A stretch of 64,000 nucleotides of DNA from Vibrio sp. HA2012 (GCF_002812955.1 NZ_PFXK01000006.1:1-64000), one strand, 5' to 3'; positions 10,158-21,297 are shown, counted from the stretch's first letter. Notes: generated from the sequence alone by a model not told the origin. A program made the numbers and translations.

Positions 10158-10628
10158 ATGCCACGTCGTCGCGTTATTGGTCAGCGTAAGATCCTTCCAG
10201 ATCCAAAGTTCAAATCTGAACTGCTGGCAAAATTTGTAAACATCGTTATGGTTGACGGTAAGAAATCAACTGCTGAAAAAATCGTATACGGTGCACTAGA
10301 TACTATGGCTGAGAAATCTGGCAAAGATCACTTAGCTGTATTTGAAGAAGCTCTTGAAAATGTTCGCCCTGCGGTAGAAGTTAAATCTCGCCGTGTGGGT
10401 GGTTCAACTTATCAGGTGCCTGTAGAAGTACGTCCGGTTCGCCGTAACGCACTTGCTATGCGCTGGTTGGTTGAAGCTGCGCGTAAGCGTGGTGAGAAAT
10501 CTATGGCTGCTCGTCTGGCTGCTGAAATGCTGGACGCATCAGAAAACAAAGGTACTGCTGTGAAGAAACGTGAAGATGTTCACCGCATGGCAGAAGCGAA
10601 CAAAGCGTTTGCTCATTACCGTTGGTAA
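10158..10628 (+). CDS. rpsG: 30S ribosomal protein S7
   Basis: Primary binder of the 3' major domain of 16S rRNA and organiser of the subunit head, 156 aa, recognised by [18 protein letters not shown] and the conserved [14 protein letters not shown] hairpin. ACGGAG lies 11 nt upstream of ATG. In E. coli S7 represses its own operon by binding the rpsL-rpsG gap. The gap here is 113 nt, similar in size, but I did not identify a matching structure. Confidence 0.99.
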   Translation: MPRRRVIGQRKILPDPKFKSELLAKFVNIVMVDGKKSTAEKIVYGALDTMAEKSGKDHLAVFEEALENVRPAVEVKSRRVGGSTYQVPVEVRPVRRNALAMRWLVEAARKRGEKSMAARLAAEMLDASENKGTAVKKREDVHRMAEANKAFAHYRW

Positions 10629-10637
10629 TACCTTTTC

Positions 10638-10663
10638 AGTGCTGCAAGATTCCTTGCAGCACT
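10638..10663 (+). terminator. Hairpin after rpsG, possible attenuator
   Basis: Perfect 11-bp stem AGTGCTGCAAG/CTTGCAGCACT with an ATTC loop, starting 10 nt after the rpsG stop codon and followed by TCTTTAG. The T-run is interrupted, so partial termination or 3'-end protection is as likely as full termination. Confidence 0.55.
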
Positions 10664-10667
10664 TCTT

Positions 10668-10768
10668 TAGTTCCTATGCTTATGCTAGGAACTATTGCTA
10701 TATCTAGAGGACAGTATTTTTCTCGAAGATAGTTTTTAGCTGAGAACGTTTTTAGCTATAGCAATAGT
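10668..10768 (+). promoter_or_regulatory. Structured fusA leader with competing stems
   Basis: Stem A is TAGTTCCTA/TAGGAACTA (10668-10676 with 10686-10694, perfect 9 bp). Stem B is ACTATTGCTATA/TATAGCAATAGT (10691-10702 with 10757-10768, perfect 12 bp). The two share bases 10691-10694 and so exclude each other. A 10-nt direct repeat GTTTTTAGCT lies at 10732-10741 and 10748-10757. Stem B ends 14 nt before the ribosome-binding site of fusA. A regulatory role is inferred, not shown. Confidence 0.5.
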
Positions 10769-10795
10769 CCCTATCTCTAATAAGAGGATTCAATC

Positions 10796-12892
10796 GTGGC
10801 TCGCAAAACTCCTATTGAGCGCTACCGTAATATCGGTATCTGTGCTCACGTAGATGCAGGTAAAACTACCACTACTGAGCGTATTCTATTCTACACCGGC
10901 CTTTCTCATAAAATCGGCGAAGTGCATGATGGTGCTGCAACCATGGACTGGATGGAGCAGGAGCAAGAACGTGGTATTACTATCACTTCCGCTGCGACGA
11001 CAACCTTCTGGCGCGGTATGCAGGCACAGTTTGACGAACACCGTATCAATATTATCGATACTCCGGGACACGTAGACTTCACTATTGAAGTGGAGCGTTC
11101 TTTACGTGTGCTTGATGGTGCCGTAGTGGTGTTCTGTGGTGCTTCCGGTGTTGAACCTCAGTCTGAAACGGTATGGCGTCAGGCAGACAAATATCATGTT
11201 CCACGTATGGTGTTTGTGAATAAGATGGACCGTGCCGGCGCAGATTTCCTGCGTGTGGTTAACCAAATTAAAGATCGTCTTGGTGCGAATCCAGTTCCAA
11301 TCCAGTTAAATATTGGTGCGGAAGATGAATTCAAAGGTGTTATCGACCTTATCAAGATGAAAGCAATCAACTGGAACGAAGCCGATCAGGGCATGACCTT
11401 CACTTATGAAGAGATTCCGGAGGATATGCTGGAACTGGCAGAAGAGTGGCGCAATCATATGATTGAAGCTGCAGCTGAAGCCAATGAAGAATTAATGGAA
11501 AAATACCTTGAAGACGGCGAACTGACAGAAGAAGAGCTGAAGCAAGGTCTGCGTACCCGTACACTAAACAATGAAATTGTGCTGGCCACTTGTGGTAGTG
11601 CATTTAAGAACAAAGGTGTACAGGCCGTACTTGATGCTGTTATCGAGTATCTTCCGGCTCCTGTTGATGTGCCGTCAATCAAAGGTCATGATGAAGACGA
11701 GAATGAGATCGAACGTCATGCTGATGATAACGAACCATTTTCAGCTCTTGCATTTAAGATTGCGACGGACCCATTTGTAGGTACGTTAACCTTTATGCGT
11801 GTTTACTCTGGTGTAGTGAATTCCGGGGATACCGTCTATAACTCAGTGAAGCAAAAGCGTGAGCGTTTTGGCCGTATCGTACAGATGCACTCAAATAAGC
11901 GTGAAGAAGTGAAAGAAATTCGCGCCGGTGACATCGCAGCTGCGATTGGTTTGAAAGATGTGACTACAGGGGATACCCTGTGTGATCAGGGTCATAAAGT
12001 GATTCTGGAGCGTATGGAATTCCCTGAACCGGTTATCCAGATTGCTGTAGAACCACGCTCTAAAGCTGATCAGGAAAAAATGGGTATGGCACTGGGTAAA
12101 CTGGCTGCTGAAGACCCGTCATTCCGTGTCGAAACCGATGACGAAACCGGTCAGACACTGATTTCAGGTATGGGTGAACTGCATCTGGACATCATTGTTG
12201 ATCGAATGAAAAGAGAATTCAGTGTGGACTGTAACGTGGGTAAACCTCAGGTTGCATACCGCGAAACCATCCGTGGTAAAGCTGAAGTAGAAGGCAAATT
12301 TGTTCGCCAGTCCGGTGGTCGAGGTCAGTATGGTCATGTATGGCTGAAACTGGAACCGTCAGAAACTGGTGAAGGGTTTGTATTCGTAGACGAGATCGTG
12401 GGTGGTGTAGTTCCTAAGGAATACATCAGCTCGGTAGCGAAAGGTATCGAGGAGCAGATGAATAACGGTGTGCTGGCCGGCTATCCTGTATTGGATGTCA
12501 AAGCAACCCTGTTTGACGGCTCGTACCATGATGTTGACTCTAGTGAGATGGCGTTTAAAATCGCTGGCTCAATGGCGTTCAGGAAAGGGGCTCTCGAAGC
12601 GCAGCCCGTTCTTCTTGAACCAATGATGAAGGTTGAAGTAACCACTCCTGAAGACTGGATGGGTGATGTGGTAGGTGATTTGAACCGTCGCCGCGGCATT
12701 ATCTCGGGTATGGAAGACGGCAATGCTGGTCTGAAAATTATCCGTGCCCAGGTACCACTTTCAGAAATGTTTGGTTACGCAACCGACCTGCGTTCTGCAA
12801 CGCAAGGCCGTGCATCGTACTCTATGGAATTTTCCGAGTATGCTGAAGTGCCGAAAAACGTAGCAGATGCTATTATTGCAGAGCGTAGTTAA
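10796..12892 (+). CDS. fusA: Elongation factor G
   Basis: Translocation GTPase, 698 aa, full length. The G domain has P-loop [12 protein letters not shown], the switch region [19 protein letters not shown] and NKMDRAG, followed by domains II-V with the conserved [15 protein letters not shown] start at 10796 with AAGAGGA 7 nt upstream. The gap before it is 167 nt, long for a str operon (tens of nt in E. coli), and holds several inverted repeats. Confidence 0.99.
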   Translation: MARKTPIERYRNIGICAHVDAGKTTTTERILFYTGLSHKIGEVHDGAATMDWMEQEQERGITITSAATTTFWRGMQAQFDEHRINIIDTPGHVDFTIEVERSLRVLDGAVVVFCGASGVEPQSETVWRQADKYHVPRMVFVNKMDRAGADFLRVVNQIKDRLGANPVPIQLNIGAEDEFKGVIDLIKMKAINWNEADQGMTFTYEEIPEDMLELAEEWRNHMIEAAAEANEELMEKYLEDGELTEEELKQGLRTRTLNNEIVLATCGSAFKNKGVQAVLDAVIEYLPAPVDVPSIKGHDEDENEIERHADDNEPFSALAFKIATDPFVGTLTFMRVYSGVVNSGDTVYNSVKQKRERFGRIVQMHSNKREEVKEIRAGDIAAAIGLKDVTTGDTLCDQGHKVILERMEFPEPVIQIAVEPRSKADQEKMGMALGKLAAEDPSFRVETDDETGQTLISGMGELHLDIIVDRMKREFSVDCNVGKPQVAYRETIRGKAEVEGKFVRQSGGRGQYGHVWLKLEPSETGEGFVFVDEIVGGVVPKEYISSVAKGIEEQMNNGVLAGYPVLDVKATLFDGSYHDVDSSEMAFKIAGSMAFRKGALEAQPVLLEPMMKVEVTTPEDWMGDVVGDLNRRRGIISGMEDGNAGLKIIRAQVPLSEMFGYATDLRSATQGRASYSMEFSEYAEVPKNVADAIIAERS

Positions 12893-12917
12893 ACAATCAT
12901 TGTCACAATGAATGTAT

Positions 12918-12939
12918 TGCGTTGACGAAAGTTGACGCA
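12918..12939 (+). other. GAAA-loop hairpin in the fusA-tufA gap
   Basis: 9-bp stem TGCGTTGAC/GTTGACGCA (two G-U pairs) closed by a GAAA tetraloop, 25 nt after the fusA stop codon. It is followed by TAAAAT, not a T-run, so it is not a standard terminator. It may be a processing or stability element separating fusA from the more highly expressed tufA. Confidence 0.45.
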
Positions 12940-13011
12940 TAAAATAGCAAATTCTGGCGCGCCCTGAATAACGATACTCGGGGCGAATCATAACTAGGAA
13001 GGAACACGATC

Positions 13012-14196
13012 GTGTCTAAAGAAAAATTTGAACGTACGAAACCGCACGTAAACGTTGGTACTATCGGCCACGTTGACCACGGTAAAACAACTCTAACAGC
13101 AGCAATCTGTACTGTACTTTCTAAAGTATACGGCGGTGCAGCACGTGACTTCGCATCAATCGATAACGCTCCAGAAGAGCGTGAACGCGGTATCACCATC
13201 GCTACTTCACACGTAGAGTACGACACTCCAAGCCGTCACTATGCACACGTAGACTGCCCAGGACACGCTGACTATGTTAAAAACATGATCACTGGTGCTG
13301 CGCAAATGGACGGTGGCATCCTGGTTGTTGCTGCAACAGATGGTCCAATGCCACAAACTCGTGAGCACATCCTGCTAGGCCGTCAGGTTGGTATCCCTTA
13401 CATCATCGTATTCATGAACAAATGTGACATGGTAGATGACGAAGAGCTGCTAGAACTAGTAGAAATGGAAGTACGTGAACTGCTGTCTGAGTACGATTTC
13501 CCAGGTGATGACCTACCAGTAATCCAGGGTTCAGCACTAGGCGCGCTAAATGGCGAAGCACAGTGGGAAGAGAAAATCATCGAGCTAGCAAAAGCACTTG
13601 ATGAGTACATCCCAGAACCAGAGCGTGCAGTAGACATGCCGTTCCTGATGCCAATCGAAGACGTATTCTCAATCCAGGGTCGTGGTACAGTAGTAACAGG
13701 CCGTATCGAGCGTGGTATCCTGAAAGTGGGTGATGAAGTAGCAATCGTGGGTATCCACGAAACTACAACAACGACCTGTACTGGTGTAGAGATGTTCCGT
13801 AAGCTTCTAGACGAAGGTCGTGCGGGTGAGAACGTTGGTGCCCTACTACGTGGTACTAAACGTGACGAAGTAGAGCGTGGTCAGGTACTGGCTAAGCCTG
13901 GTTCAATCACTCCACACACTAAGTTCGAATCAGAAGTATACGTACTGTCAAAAGATGAAGGTGGTCGTCACACACCATTCTTCAAAGGCTACCGTCCACA
14001 GTTCTACTTCCGTACAACTGACGTAACTGGTAACATCGAGCTGCCAGAAGGCGTAGAAATGGTAATGCCTGGTGATAACATCAAGATGACTGTAGAGCTA
14101 ATCGCACCAATCGCGATGGACGAAGGTCTGCGCTTCGCGATCCGTGAAGGTGGCCGTACAGTAGGTGCTGGTGTTGTTGCTAAAATCTTCGAATAA
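13012..14196 (+). CDS. tufA: Elongation factor Tu
   Basis: Delivers aminoacyl-tRNA to the ribosome A site, 394 aa. GTPase motifs are [18 protein letters not shown] and NKCD, followed by the two beta-barrel domains. The P-loop Val-Asp-His and the kirromycin-contact regions look wild type. GTG start with a strong AGGAAGGA site. Codon choice is very biased, as expected for the most abundant protein. A second tuf copy, usual in the group, would lie outside the window. Confidence 0.99.
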   Translation: MSKEKFERTKPHVNVGTIGHVDHGKTTLTAAICTVLSKVYGGAARDFASIDNAPEERERGITIATSHVEYDTPSRHYAHVDCPGHADYVKNMITGAAQMDGGILVVAATDGPMPQTREHILLGRQVGIPYIIVFMNKCDMVDDEELLELVEMEVRELLSEYDFPGDDLPVIQGSALGALNGEAQWEEKIIELAKALDEYIPEPERAVDMPFLMPIEDVFSIQGRGTVVTGRIERGILKVGDEVAIVGIHETTTTTCTGVEMFRKLLDEGRAGENVGALLRGTKRDEVERGQVLAKPGSITPHTKFESEVYVLSKDEGGRHTPFFKGYRPQFYFRTTDVTGNIELPEGVEMVMPGDNIKMTVELIAPIAMDEGLRFAIREGGRTVGAGVVAKIFE

Positions 14197-14231
14197 TATT
14201 ATTCGTTAGATATTTGCGATAATCGCATCTG

Positions 14232-14258
14232 AAAAGGGAAGCTTCGGCTTCCCTTTTT
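14232..14258 (+). terminator. Terminator of the str operon
   Basis: 11-bp stem AAAAGGGAAGC/GCTTCCCTTTT closed by a TTCG tetraloop with a five-T tail, 36 nt after the tufA stop codon. Confidence 0.95.
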
Positions 14259-14296
14259 GATCTTCCATTTATTTTCGATTATTTTTCATCCTCTGC

Positions 14297-14324
14297 TTGC
14301 AACCCCTTCTTCAAGCTGTATAAT
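14297..14324 (+). promoter_or_regulatory. Promoter of the S10 operon
   Basis: TTGCAA (14297-14302), a 16-nt spacer, then a perfect TATAAT (14319-14324) followed by a GC-rich discriminator. The predicted start near 14331 gives a leader of about 240 nt. Confidence 0.87.
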
Positions 14325-14330
14325 ATCGCG

Positions 14331-14885
<555 letters not shown>

Positions 14886-14899
14886 GGGAGATTAGAAGA

Positions 14900-15529
14900 A
14901 TGATTGGTCTAGTCGGACGTAAAGTGGGTATGACCCGCGTATTTACCGAAGAAGGCGTTTCTATCCCAGTAACAGTTGTTGAAGTAGAAGCTAACCGTGT
15001 AACTCAAGTTAAAACTCTTGAGACTGATGGTTACGCAGCAATTCAGGTAACTGCTGGTGCTAAGAAAGCTAGCCGTGTAACTAAGCCAGAAGCTGGTCAC
15101 TATGCGAAAGCAGGTGTTGAAGCTGGCCGCGGTCTTTGGGAATTCCGTTTAGAAAACGGCGAAGAGTTTGAAGTTGGTGCTGAACTGACTGTTGAACTGT
15201 TCAACGAAACTAAAAAAGTAGACGTTACTGGTACATCTAAGGGTAAAGGTTTCCAAGGTGCTGTTAAGCGCTGGAACTTCCGTACTCAAGATATGACTCA
15301 CGGTAACTCTTTGTCTCACCGTGCTCCTGGTTCTATCGGTCAATGTCAGACTCCAGGTCGCGTATTTAAAGGCAAGAAAATGGCAGGTCACATGGGTGCT
15401 GAGCGCGTAACGACTCAAAACCTGGAGATCGTACGTGTTGACGCTGAACGCAATCTGCTTCTTATCAAAGGTGCAGTACCTGGTTCAACTGGCGGCGACG
15501 TGATCGTTAAACCAGCTGTTAAAGCATAA
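14900..15529 (+). CDS. rplC: 50S ribosomal protein L3
   Basis: Early assembly protein that binds the 3' end of 23S rRNA and reaches the peptidyl-transferase region. 209 aa, starting [15 protein letters not shown]. The conserved loop [13 protein letters not shown] and the [23 protein letters not shown] extension are present; the Gln of GQCQTPG is the usual N5-methylation site. AGGGAG precedes the start; the gap from rpsJ is 14 nt. Confidence 0.98.
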   Translation: MIGLVGRKVGMTRVFTEEGVSIPVTVVEVEANRVTQVKTLETDGYAAIQVTAGAKKASRVTKPEAGHYAKAGVEAGRGLWEFRLENGEEFEVGAELTVELFNETKKVDVTGTSKGKGFQGAVKRWNFRTQDMTHGNSLSHRAPGSIGQCQTPGRVFKGKKMAGHMGAERVTTQNLEIVRVDAERNLLLIKGAVPGSTGGDVIVKPAVKA

Positions 15530-15545
15530 CGTCTAGGAGTAAGTA

Positions 15546-16148
15546 ATGGAATTGATGGTTAAAGGTGCTGATGCACTAACTGTTTCCGAAACTACTTTCG
15601 GACGTGAGTTCAACGAAGCTCTTGTACATCAGGTAGTTGTTGCGTATGCAGCAGGTGCTCGTCAAGGCACTCGTGCTCAAAAAACTCGTTCTGAAGTATC
15701 AGGCGGCGGTGCTAAGCCTTGGCGTCAAAAAGGTACTGGCCGTGCGCGTGCTGGTACAATTCGTAGCCCAATCTGGCGTACAGGTGGTGTTACTTTTGCT
15801 GCGAAACCACAAGATCACAGCCAAAAAGTAAACAAGAAAATGTACCGTGGTGCTATGAAGAGCATTCTTTCTGAGCTTGTTCGTCAAGAGCGTTTAATCG
15901 TTGTTGATAACTTCTCAGTAGAAGCACCAAAAACTAAAGAGCTAGTAGCTAAGCTTAAAGAACTTGAGCTTAACGATGTTCTGATTGTGACTGGCGAAGT
16001 AGATGAGAATCTATTCTTAGCTGCTCGTAACCTGTACAAAGTTGACGCACGTGACGTTGCTGGTATCGATCCAGTAAGCCTGATCGCGTTCGACAAGGTT
16101 CTAATGACAGCGGAAGCTGTTAAGCAAGTTGAGGAGATGCTGGCATGA
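15546..16148 (+). CDS. rplD: 50S ribosomal protein L4
   Basis: Exit-tunnel protein and autogenous repressor of the S10 operon. 200 aa. The extended tunnel loop, which carries macrolide-resistance changes in other bacteria, reads [19 protein letters not shown] with no apparent change from the common sequence. AGGAG lies 8 nt before ATG. It overlaps rplW by 4 nt (ATGA). Confidence 0.98.
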   Translation: MELMVKGADALTVSETTFGREFNEALVHQVVVAYAAGARQGTRAQKTRSEVSGGGAKPWRQKGTGRARAGTIRSPIWRTGGVTFAAKPQDHSQKVNKKMYRGAMKSILSELVRQERLIVVDNFSVEAPKTKELVAKLKELELNDVLIVTGEVDENLFLAARNLYKVDARDVAGIDPVSLIAFDKVLMTAEAVKQVEEMLA

Positions 16149-16447
16149 TCAATGAAGAGCGTCTACTAAAGGTTCTACGTGCTCCACATATCTCTGAAAA
16201 AGCAACTATGGCTGCAGAGAAAGCGAACACTATCGTTTTCAAAGTAGCAAAAGATGCAACTAAAAAAGAGATCAAAGCAGCTGTAGAAAAGCTATTTGAA
16301 GTTGAAGTTAAGTCTGTAAACACTCTTGTGCTTAAGGGTAAAACCAAGCGTCAGGGTCTACGCCAAGGTCGCCGCAGCGACGTTAAGAAAGCGTATGTAA
16401 CTCTGAAAGAAGGTCAGGATCTTGACTTCGTTGGCGGTGCGGAATAA
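16145..16447 (+). CDS. rplW: 50S ribosomal protein L23
   Basis: Tunnel-exit protein that docks trigger factor and the signal recognition particle. 100 aa, starting [21 protein letters not shown]. The trigger-factor contact region VEVKSVNTL and the basic loop [15 protein letters not shown] are present. Its ATG lies inside the end of rplD, with GAGGAG just upstream, so translation is coupled. Confidence 0.98.
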   Translation: MINEERLLKVLRAPHISEKATMAAEKANTIVFKVAKDATKKEIKAAVEKLFEVEVKSVNTLVLKGKTKRQGLRQGRRSDVKKAYVTLKEGQDLDFVGGAE

Positions 16448-16463
16448 CAGGAGTAGTTGAACA

Positions 16464-17288
16464 ATGGCTATTGTTAAGTGTAAGCCGACTTCCCCTGGTC
16501 GTCGTCATGTAGTTAAAGTTGTTAACGCTGACCTGCACAAGGGTAAGCCATACGCACCTCTTCTGGAGAAAAACTCTAAGAATGGTGGTCGTAACAACAA
16601 CGGTCGTATCACAGTACGTCACATCGGCGGTGGTCATAAACACCACTACCGTGTAATTGACTTCAAACGTACTAAAGACGGTATCCCTGCGAAGGTTGAG
16701 CGTCTGGAATACGATCCAAACCGTAGCGCAAACATTGCTCTAGTTCTGTATAAAGACGGTGAGCGTCGCTACATCATTGCACCAAAAGGCATTCAAGCTG
16801 GTGATCAGATCCAGTCTGGTGTTGATGCGCCAATCAAAGCAGGTAACACTCTGCCGATGCGCAACATTCCAGTTGGTTCTACTGTTCACTGTGTTGAACT
16901 GAAGCCTGGTAAAGGTGCACAACTTGCTCGTTCTGCAGGTGCATATGCACAAATCGTCGCTCGCGACGGTGCTTATGTAACTCTACGCCTACGTTCTGGC
17001 GAAATGCGCAAAGTACTTTCTGAAGGCCGTGCAACAATCGGTGAAGTGGGTAACTCTGAGCACATGCTACGTGAACTGGGTAAAGCCGGTGCTAACCGCT
17101 GGCGCGGTGTTCGTCCTACCGTTCGCGGTGTGGTAATGAACCCGGTAGACCACCCACACGGTGGTGGTGAAGGCCGTACATCTGGTGGTCGTCACCCAGT
17201 ATCTCCATGGGGTATGCCAACTAAAGGCTTTAAGACCCGTAAGAACAAGCGCACTGACAAGTACATCGTACGTCGTCGTAACAAGTAA
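16464..17288 (+). CDS. rplB: 50S ribosomal protein L2
   Basis: One of the most conserved large-subunit proteins, needed for peptidyl-transferase activity and subunit association. 274 aa. The C-terminal loop [15 protein letters not shown] contains the conserved His implicated in activity. AGGAG lies 11 nt before ATG. The gap from rplW is 16 nt. Confidence 0.99.
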   Translation: MAIVKCKPTSPGRRHVVKVVNADLHKGKPYAPLLEKNSKNGGRNNNGRITVRHIGGGHKHHYRVIDFKRTKDGIPAKVERLEYDPNRSANIALVLYKDGERRYIIAPKGIQAGDQIQSGVDAPIKAGNTLPMRNIPVGSTVHCVELKPGKGAQLARSAGAYAQIVARDGAYVTLRLRSGEMRKVLSEGRATIGEVGNSEHMLRELGKAGANRWRGVRPTVRGVVMNPVDHPHGGGEGRTSGGRHPVSPWGMPTKGFKTRKNKRTDKYIVRRRNK

Positions 17289-17305
17289 TCTATTAAAGAG
17301 GATAA

Positions 17306-17587
<282 letters not shown>

Positions 17588-17597
17588 GGAGTAGATA

Positions 17598-17930
17598 ATG
17601 GAAGCTATCGCTAAACATAACTTTGCTCGTATTTCTCCACAGAAAGCTCGCTTAGTTGCAGATCTCATTCGTGGTAAATCTGTTGACCAGGCTCTGGAAA
17701 TTCTGACTTTCAGCAACAAAAAAGCTGCTGTATTGGTTAAGAAAGTTCTTGAGTCAGCAATCGCTAACGCAGAACACAACGAAGGTGCAGATATCGACGA
17801 TCTTAATGTTGCTAAGATCTTCGTAGATGAAGGCCCTGTCATGAAGCGTATTATGCCTCGTGCTAAAGGCCGTGCGGATCGTATCTTGAAGCGTTCTAGC
17901 CACATCACTGTTGTTGTTGCAGATCGCTAA
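17598..17930 (+). CDS. rplV: 50S ribosomal protein L22
   Basis: Binds all domains of 23S rRNA; its beta-hairpin lines the exit tunnel opposite L4. 110 aa. The hairpin region [21 protein letters not shown], the place where erythromycin-resistance changes occur, has the usual length with no insertion or deletion evident. AAGGAG lies 7-8 nt before ATG. Confidence 0.98.
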   Translation: MEAIAKHNFARISPQKARLVADLIRGKSVDQALEILTFSNKKAAVLVKKVLESAIANAEHNEGADIDDLNVAKIFVDEGPVMKRIMPRAKGRADRILKRSSHITVVVADR

Positions 17931-17949
17931 GAGACTAGGAGAGTAAGCA

Positions 17950-18648
17950 ATGGGTCAGAAAGTACATCCAAATGGTATTCGTCTTGGCATCGTTAAGCCT
18001 TGGAATGCTACATGGTTTGCTAATACCAAAGATTTCGCTGACAACCTAGACGGCGACTTCAAGGTACGTCAGTTCCTGACTAAGGAACTACAAAAAGCGT
18101 CTCTGTCACGCATCATTATCGAACGTCCTGCTAAGAGCATTCGTGTGACTATCCACACTGCTCGTCCAGGCGTTGTTATCGGTAAGAAAGGTGAAGACGT
18201 TGAGAAGCTACGCACTGCTGTAGCTAAAATTGCAGGTGTACCAGCGCAAATTAACATCGCTGAAGTACGTAAGCCTGAGCTGGACGCTCAACTTGTTGGC
18301 GACAGCATCGCGTCTCAGCTGGAACGTCGTGTTATGTTCCGTCGCGCTATGAAGCGTGCGGTACAGAACGCAATGCGTCTGGGTGCTAAGGGTATCAAGG
18401 TTGAAGTAAGCGGCCGTCTTGGCGGTGCTGAAATCGCGCGTACTGAATGGTACCGTGAAGGCCGTGTGCCACTACACACACTACGTGCTGATATTGATTA
18501 CGCAACTTCTTCGGCTCACACCCAGTATGGTGTGATCGGCATCAAAACTTGGATCTTCAAAGGTGAGATTCTTGGTGGCATGCCGGCTGCTAACGCAGTA
18601 GAGCCAAAGGCTGATAAGCCTAAGAAGCAGCGTAAAGGCCGTAAATAA
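17950..18648 (+). CDS. rpsC: 30S ribosomal protein S3
   Basis: Head protein at the mRNA entry channel with helicase activity. 232 aa. The KH domain includes [17 protein letters not shown], and the C-terminal domain has the [22 protein letters not shown] segment. The tail is rich in Lys (PKKQRKGRK). AGGAGAG precedes ATG by about 8 nt. Confidence 0.98.
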   Translation: MGQKVHPNGIRLGIVKPWNATWFANTKDFADNLDGDFKVRQFLTKELQKASLSRIIIERPAKSIRVTIHTARPGVVIGKKGEDVEKLRTAVAKIAGVPAQINIAEVRKPELDAQLVGDSIASQLERRVMFRRAMKRAVQNAMRLGAKGIKVEVSGRLGGAEIARTEWYREGRVPLHTLRADIDYATSSAHTQYGVIGIKTWIFKGEILGGMPAANAVEPKADKPKKQRKGRK

Positions 18649-18659
18649 GGAGTCGACTG

Positions 18660-19070
18660 ATGCTACAACCTAAACGTACTAAGTTCCGTAAGGTTCATAC
18701 TGGTCGCAACCGTGGTCTGGCTAAAGGTACTGACGTAAGTTTTGGTACTTACGGCCTGAAAGCTGTTGGCCGTGGTCGTATCACTGCTCGTCAGATCGAA
18801 GCGGCTCGTCGTGCGATGACGCGTCACGTTAAGCGTCAAGGTCAAATCTGGATCCGTATTTTCCCAGATAAGCCTATCACTGAAAAACCACTTGAAGTTC
18901 GTCAGGGTAAGGGTAAAGGTAACGTTGAGTACTGGGTAGCCCAAATCCAACCGGGTAAGGTGATGTACGAAATGGGTGGTGTACCTGAAGAGTTGGCGCG
19001 TGAAGCGTTCCGCCTTGCGGCACGTAAACTGCCAATCAAAACAACATTTGTAACTAAGCAGGTGATGTGA
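18660..19070 (+). CDS. rplP: 50S ribosomal protein L16
   Basis: Late-assembling protein next to the A-site tRNA. 136 aa, starting [20 protein letters not shown]. The Arg in the conserved [11 protein letters not shown] region is a usual hydroxylation neighbourhood in E. coli L16. AAGGAG lies 8 nt before ATG. The stop codon TGA shares its last base with the rpmC start. Confidence 0.98.
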   Translation: MLQPKRTKFRKVHTGRNRGLAKGTDVSFGTYGLKAVGRGRITARQIEAARRAMTRHVKRQGQIWIRIFPDKPITEKPLEVRQGKGKGNVEYWVAQIQPGKVMYEMGGVPEELAREAFRLAARKLPIKTTFVTKQVM

Positions 19071-19261
19071 TGAAAGCACAAGATCTACGCGAAAAAAGCG
19101 TTGCAGAGCTTAATGACGAACTGATGAATTTGCTGCGCGAGCAGTTCAACCTGCGTATGCAGGCTGCGACTGGCCAGCTACAGCAAACTCATACTCTGAA
19201 AGCTGTACGCCGTGATATCGCACGTGTGAAAACTGTTCTGAATGAGAAGGCAGGCGCATAA
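19070..19261 (+). CDS. rpmC: 50S ribosomal protein L29
   Basis: Small two-helix protein at the tunnel exit, contacting L23. 63 aa, starting [23 protein letters not shown] 19070 is chosen over GTG 19067 because it gives the family start; it overlaps the rplP stop codon by one base (TGATG). The rpsQ start overlaps its stop codon in the same way, so the three genes are tightly coupled. Confidence 0.97.
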   Translation: MKAQDLREKSVAELNDELMNLLREQFNLRMQAATGQLQQTHTLKAVRRDIARVKTVLNEKAGA

Positions 19262-19515
19262 TGAGCGACAATATTCGTACTCAGCAAGGTCGTGTTGTTA
19301 GCGACAAGATGGACAAGTCTATCACTGTTGCTATCGAGCGTTTCGTGAAGCACCCAATTTACGGTAAGTTCGTAAAACGCACGACTAAAATACACGCACA
19401 TGACGAAAACAACGAGTGTGGCATCGGCGACACTGTTGAAATTCGTGAATGTCGTCCACTGTCTAAGACTAAGTCTTGGACTCTGGTTCGAGTTGTAGAA
19501 AAAGCGAAAATCTAA
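19261..19515 (+). CDS. rpsQ: 30S ribosomal protein S17
   Basis: Primary 16S 5'-domain binder, OB-fold, 84 aa. Signatures are [30 protein letters not shown] and [23 protein letters not shown] overlaps the rpmC stop codon by one base. It is the last gene of the S10 operon and is followed after 22 nt by a strong terminator. Confidence 0.98.
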   Translation: MSDNIRTQQGRVVSDKMDKSITVAIERFVKHPIYGKFVKRTTKIHAHDENNECGIGDTVEIRECRPLSKTKSWTLVRVVEKAKI

Positions 19516-19537
19516 TTTTCCTTGATTTACAAGCTCT

Positions 19538-19576
19538 CAAACGGCTCCAAATTTTTTTTGGGGCCGTTTGTTTTTT
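19538..19576 (+). terminator. Terminator between the S10 and spc operons
   Basis: Stem of up to 14 bp (19538-19551 with 19557-19570, one G-U pair) with a loop of five T, followed by a six-T tract. If the A-T top of the stem does not form, the loop is simply larger. It is stronger than expected between operons that are partly co-transcribed in E. coli. Confidence 0.92.
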
Positions 19577-19599
19577 GTCTACCCAATCACATAAAAGGG

Positions 19600-19608
19600 T
19601 GGTACAAT
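19600..19608 (+). promoter_or_regulatory. Extended -10 promoter of the spc operon
   Basis: TGG followed by TACAAT (19603-19608) is an extended -10 element. No good -35 was found at 16-18 nt. It lies just after the S10 terminator and about 70 nt before rplN. A hairpin GACCC-GAGA-GGGTC (19634-19647) lies in the leader. Confidence 0.65.
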
Positions 19609-19677
19609 TCGCAGCCCTTATAAAAGGCAGCCCGACCCGAGAGGGTCTAGTTTTATAATATTTAGCGGAGCACTAAC

Positions 19678-20049
19678 ATGATCCAAATGCAAAGCACACT
19701 CGAAGCCGCGGATAACTCCGGCGCTCGTAGAGTGATGTGTATTAAGGTTCTGGGTGGCTCACACCGCCGTTATGCACATATCGGTGACATCATCAAAGTT
19801 ACAGTGAAAGAAGCAATTCCTCGCGGTAAAGTTAAAAAAGGTGATGTTCTGAAGGCGGTAGTAGTGCGCACCCGTAAAGGCGTACGTCGCCCTGACGGTT
19901 CTGTCATTCGCTTCGACCGTAATGCTTGCGTATTGTTGAACAACACTACTGAGCAACCAGTCGGCACACGTATCTTTGGTCCAGTGACTCGTGAACTTCG
20001 TAATGCGAAATTCATGAAGATTGTTTCACTGGCTCCAGAAGTTCTGTAA
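19678..20049 (+). CDS. rplN: 50S ribosomal protein L14
   Basis: Forms an intersubunit bridge with 16S helix 44 and is the docking site of the silencing factor RsfS. 123 aa, starting [37 protein letters not shown] lies about 9 nt before ATG. First gene of the spc operon, separated from rpsQ by 162 nt that hold a terminator and a promoter. Confidence 0.98.
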   Translation: MIQMQSTLEAADNSGARRVMCIKVLGGSHRRYAHIGDIIKVTVKEAIPRGKVKKGDVLKAVVVRTRKGVRRPDGSVIRFDRNACVLLNNTTEQPVGTRIFGPVTRELRNAKFMKIVSLAPEVL

Positions 20050-20061
20050 GGAGCGGCAACA

Positions 20062-20379
20062 ATGGCAGCTAAAATCCGTCGTAATGACGAAGTAATCGTT
20101 CTTGCTGGTAAAGACAAAGGCAAGAAAGGTAAGGTAACTAAGGTTCTTTCTACCGGTAAAGTTATCGTTGAAGGTATCAACCTTGTGAAGAAACACCAGA
20201 AGCCTGTACCGGCTCTTGGTATCCAAGGTGGCATCGTTGAACAGGAAGCAGCTATCGATGCTTCTAACGTTGCAATCTTCAATGCGGCAACTGGTAAAGC
20301 AGACCGAGTAGGTTTCCGTTTCGAAGATGGTAAGAAAGTTCGTTTCTTTAAATCTAACAACGAAACCATTTCTAACTAA
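20062..20379 (+). CDS. rplX: 50S ribosomal protein L24
   Basis: Assembly initiator that binds the 5' end of 23S rRNA. 105 aa. The KOW motif is in [21 protein letters not shown], and the C-terminal half has [24 protein letters not shown] lies 9 nt before ATG. The gap from rplN is 12 nt. Confidence 0.98.
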   Translation: MAAKIRRNDEVIVLAGKDKGKKGKVTKVLSTGKVIVEGINLVKKHQKPVPALGIQGGIVEQEAAIDASNVAIFNAATGKADRVGFRFEDGKKVRFFKSNNETISN

Positions 20380-20402
20380 TAGAAGTAATTTGGAGTTCTA
20401 CT

Positions 20403-20942
20403 ATGGCGAAACTGCATGATTACTACAAGTCGTCTGTAGTCGCTGAACTGACCAAACAGTTCGGTTACACAAGCGTCATGCAAGTCCCTAGGATTGATAA
20501 AATCACCCTAAACATGGGCGTTGGTGAAGCCATCAACGATAAGAAACTGCTGGAAAACGCAGCCTCTGATATGGCGATCATTTCTGGTCAAAAGCCACTT
20601 ATCACTAAAGCGCGTAAATCTGTTGCAGGCTTCAAAATTCGTGAAGGCTACCCAATTGGTTGTAAAGTAACCTTGCGTGGCGAACGTATGTGGGATTTTC
20701 TTGAGCGTCTGATTTCAATCGCTCTTCCACGTGTACGTGACTTCCGTGGTGTTAGCGCTAAGTCTTTTGACGGACGCGGTAACTACAGCATGGGCGTTCG
20801 CGAGCAAATCATCTTCCCGGAAATCGACTACGATAAAGTCGATCGTGTGCGCGGTCTTGATATTACTATCACGACGTCTGCTGCAAACGATGAGGAAGGC
20901 CGTGCTCTGCTGGCTGCCTTTAACTTCCCATTCCGTAAGTAA
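20403..20942 (+). CDS. rplE: 50S ribosomal protein L5
   Basis: Central-protuberance protein that binds 5S rRNA and contacts P-site tRNA. 179 aa, with [20 protein letters not shown] and the C-terminal [29 protein letters not shown] precedes ATG. In E. coli S8 represses the spc operon by binding around this start; the first codons here closely resemble the E. coli ones, so the site may be kept. Confidence 0.98.
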   Translation: MAKLHDYYKSSVVAELTKQFGYTSVMQVPRIDKITLNMGVGEAINDKKLLENAASDMAIISGQKPLITKARKSVAGFKIREGYPIGCKVTLRGERMWDFLERLISIALPRVRDFRGVSAKSFDGRGNYSMGVREQIIFPEIDYDKVDRVRGLDITITTSAANDEEGRALLAAFNFPFRK

Positions 20943-20959
20943 GGTGAAGGGTTACTGTT

Positions 20960-21265
20960 ATGGCTAAACAATCAATGAAGGCACGTGAAACAAAGCGTGC
21001 AAAGCTAGTTGCCAAGTATGCTGAAAAGCGTGCGGCACTAAAAGCTATCATCAGCGATGTAAACGCATCTGAAGAAGACCGTTGGAATGCAGTGCTTAAG
21101 CTGCAAGAACTTCCACGTGATTCAAGTGCATCACGTCAGCGCAACCGTTGCAACCAAACTGGTCGTCCACACGGTTACCTACGTAAATTCGGTCTATGCC
21201 GTATTAAGGTTCGTGAATCTTGCATGAAAGGCGAGATCCCGGGTCTTCGTAAGGCTAGCTGGTAA
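20960..21265 (+). CDS. rpsN: 30S ribosomal protein S14
   Basis: Head protein of 101 aa, the long zinc-free form: the paired CxxC zinc motif of the short form is absent, although the conserved core [23 protein letters not shown] contains isolated Cys residues. C-terminus [11 protein letters not shown] is typical. AAGGTGAAGGG precedes ATG at a somewhat long distance. Confidence 0.98.
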   Translation: MAKQSMKARETKRAKLVAKYAEKRAALKAIISDVNASEEDRWNAVLKLQELPRDSSASRQRNRCNQTGRPHGYLRKFGLCRIKVRESCMKGEIPGLRKASW

Positions 21266-21297
21266 TAATTGCCACTTAATCATTTGGAGAGAAATCT

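Noticed and set aside
12921..12936. The two TTGACG hexamers before tufA as -35 elements
   Set aside because: No -10 lies at 16-18 nt from either, and both are parts of the GAAA-capped hairpin.
19770..20369. A 199-codon frame antisense to rplN-rplX
   Set aside because: It is a shadow of two highly biased ribosomal genes, with no promoter or ribosome-binding site.
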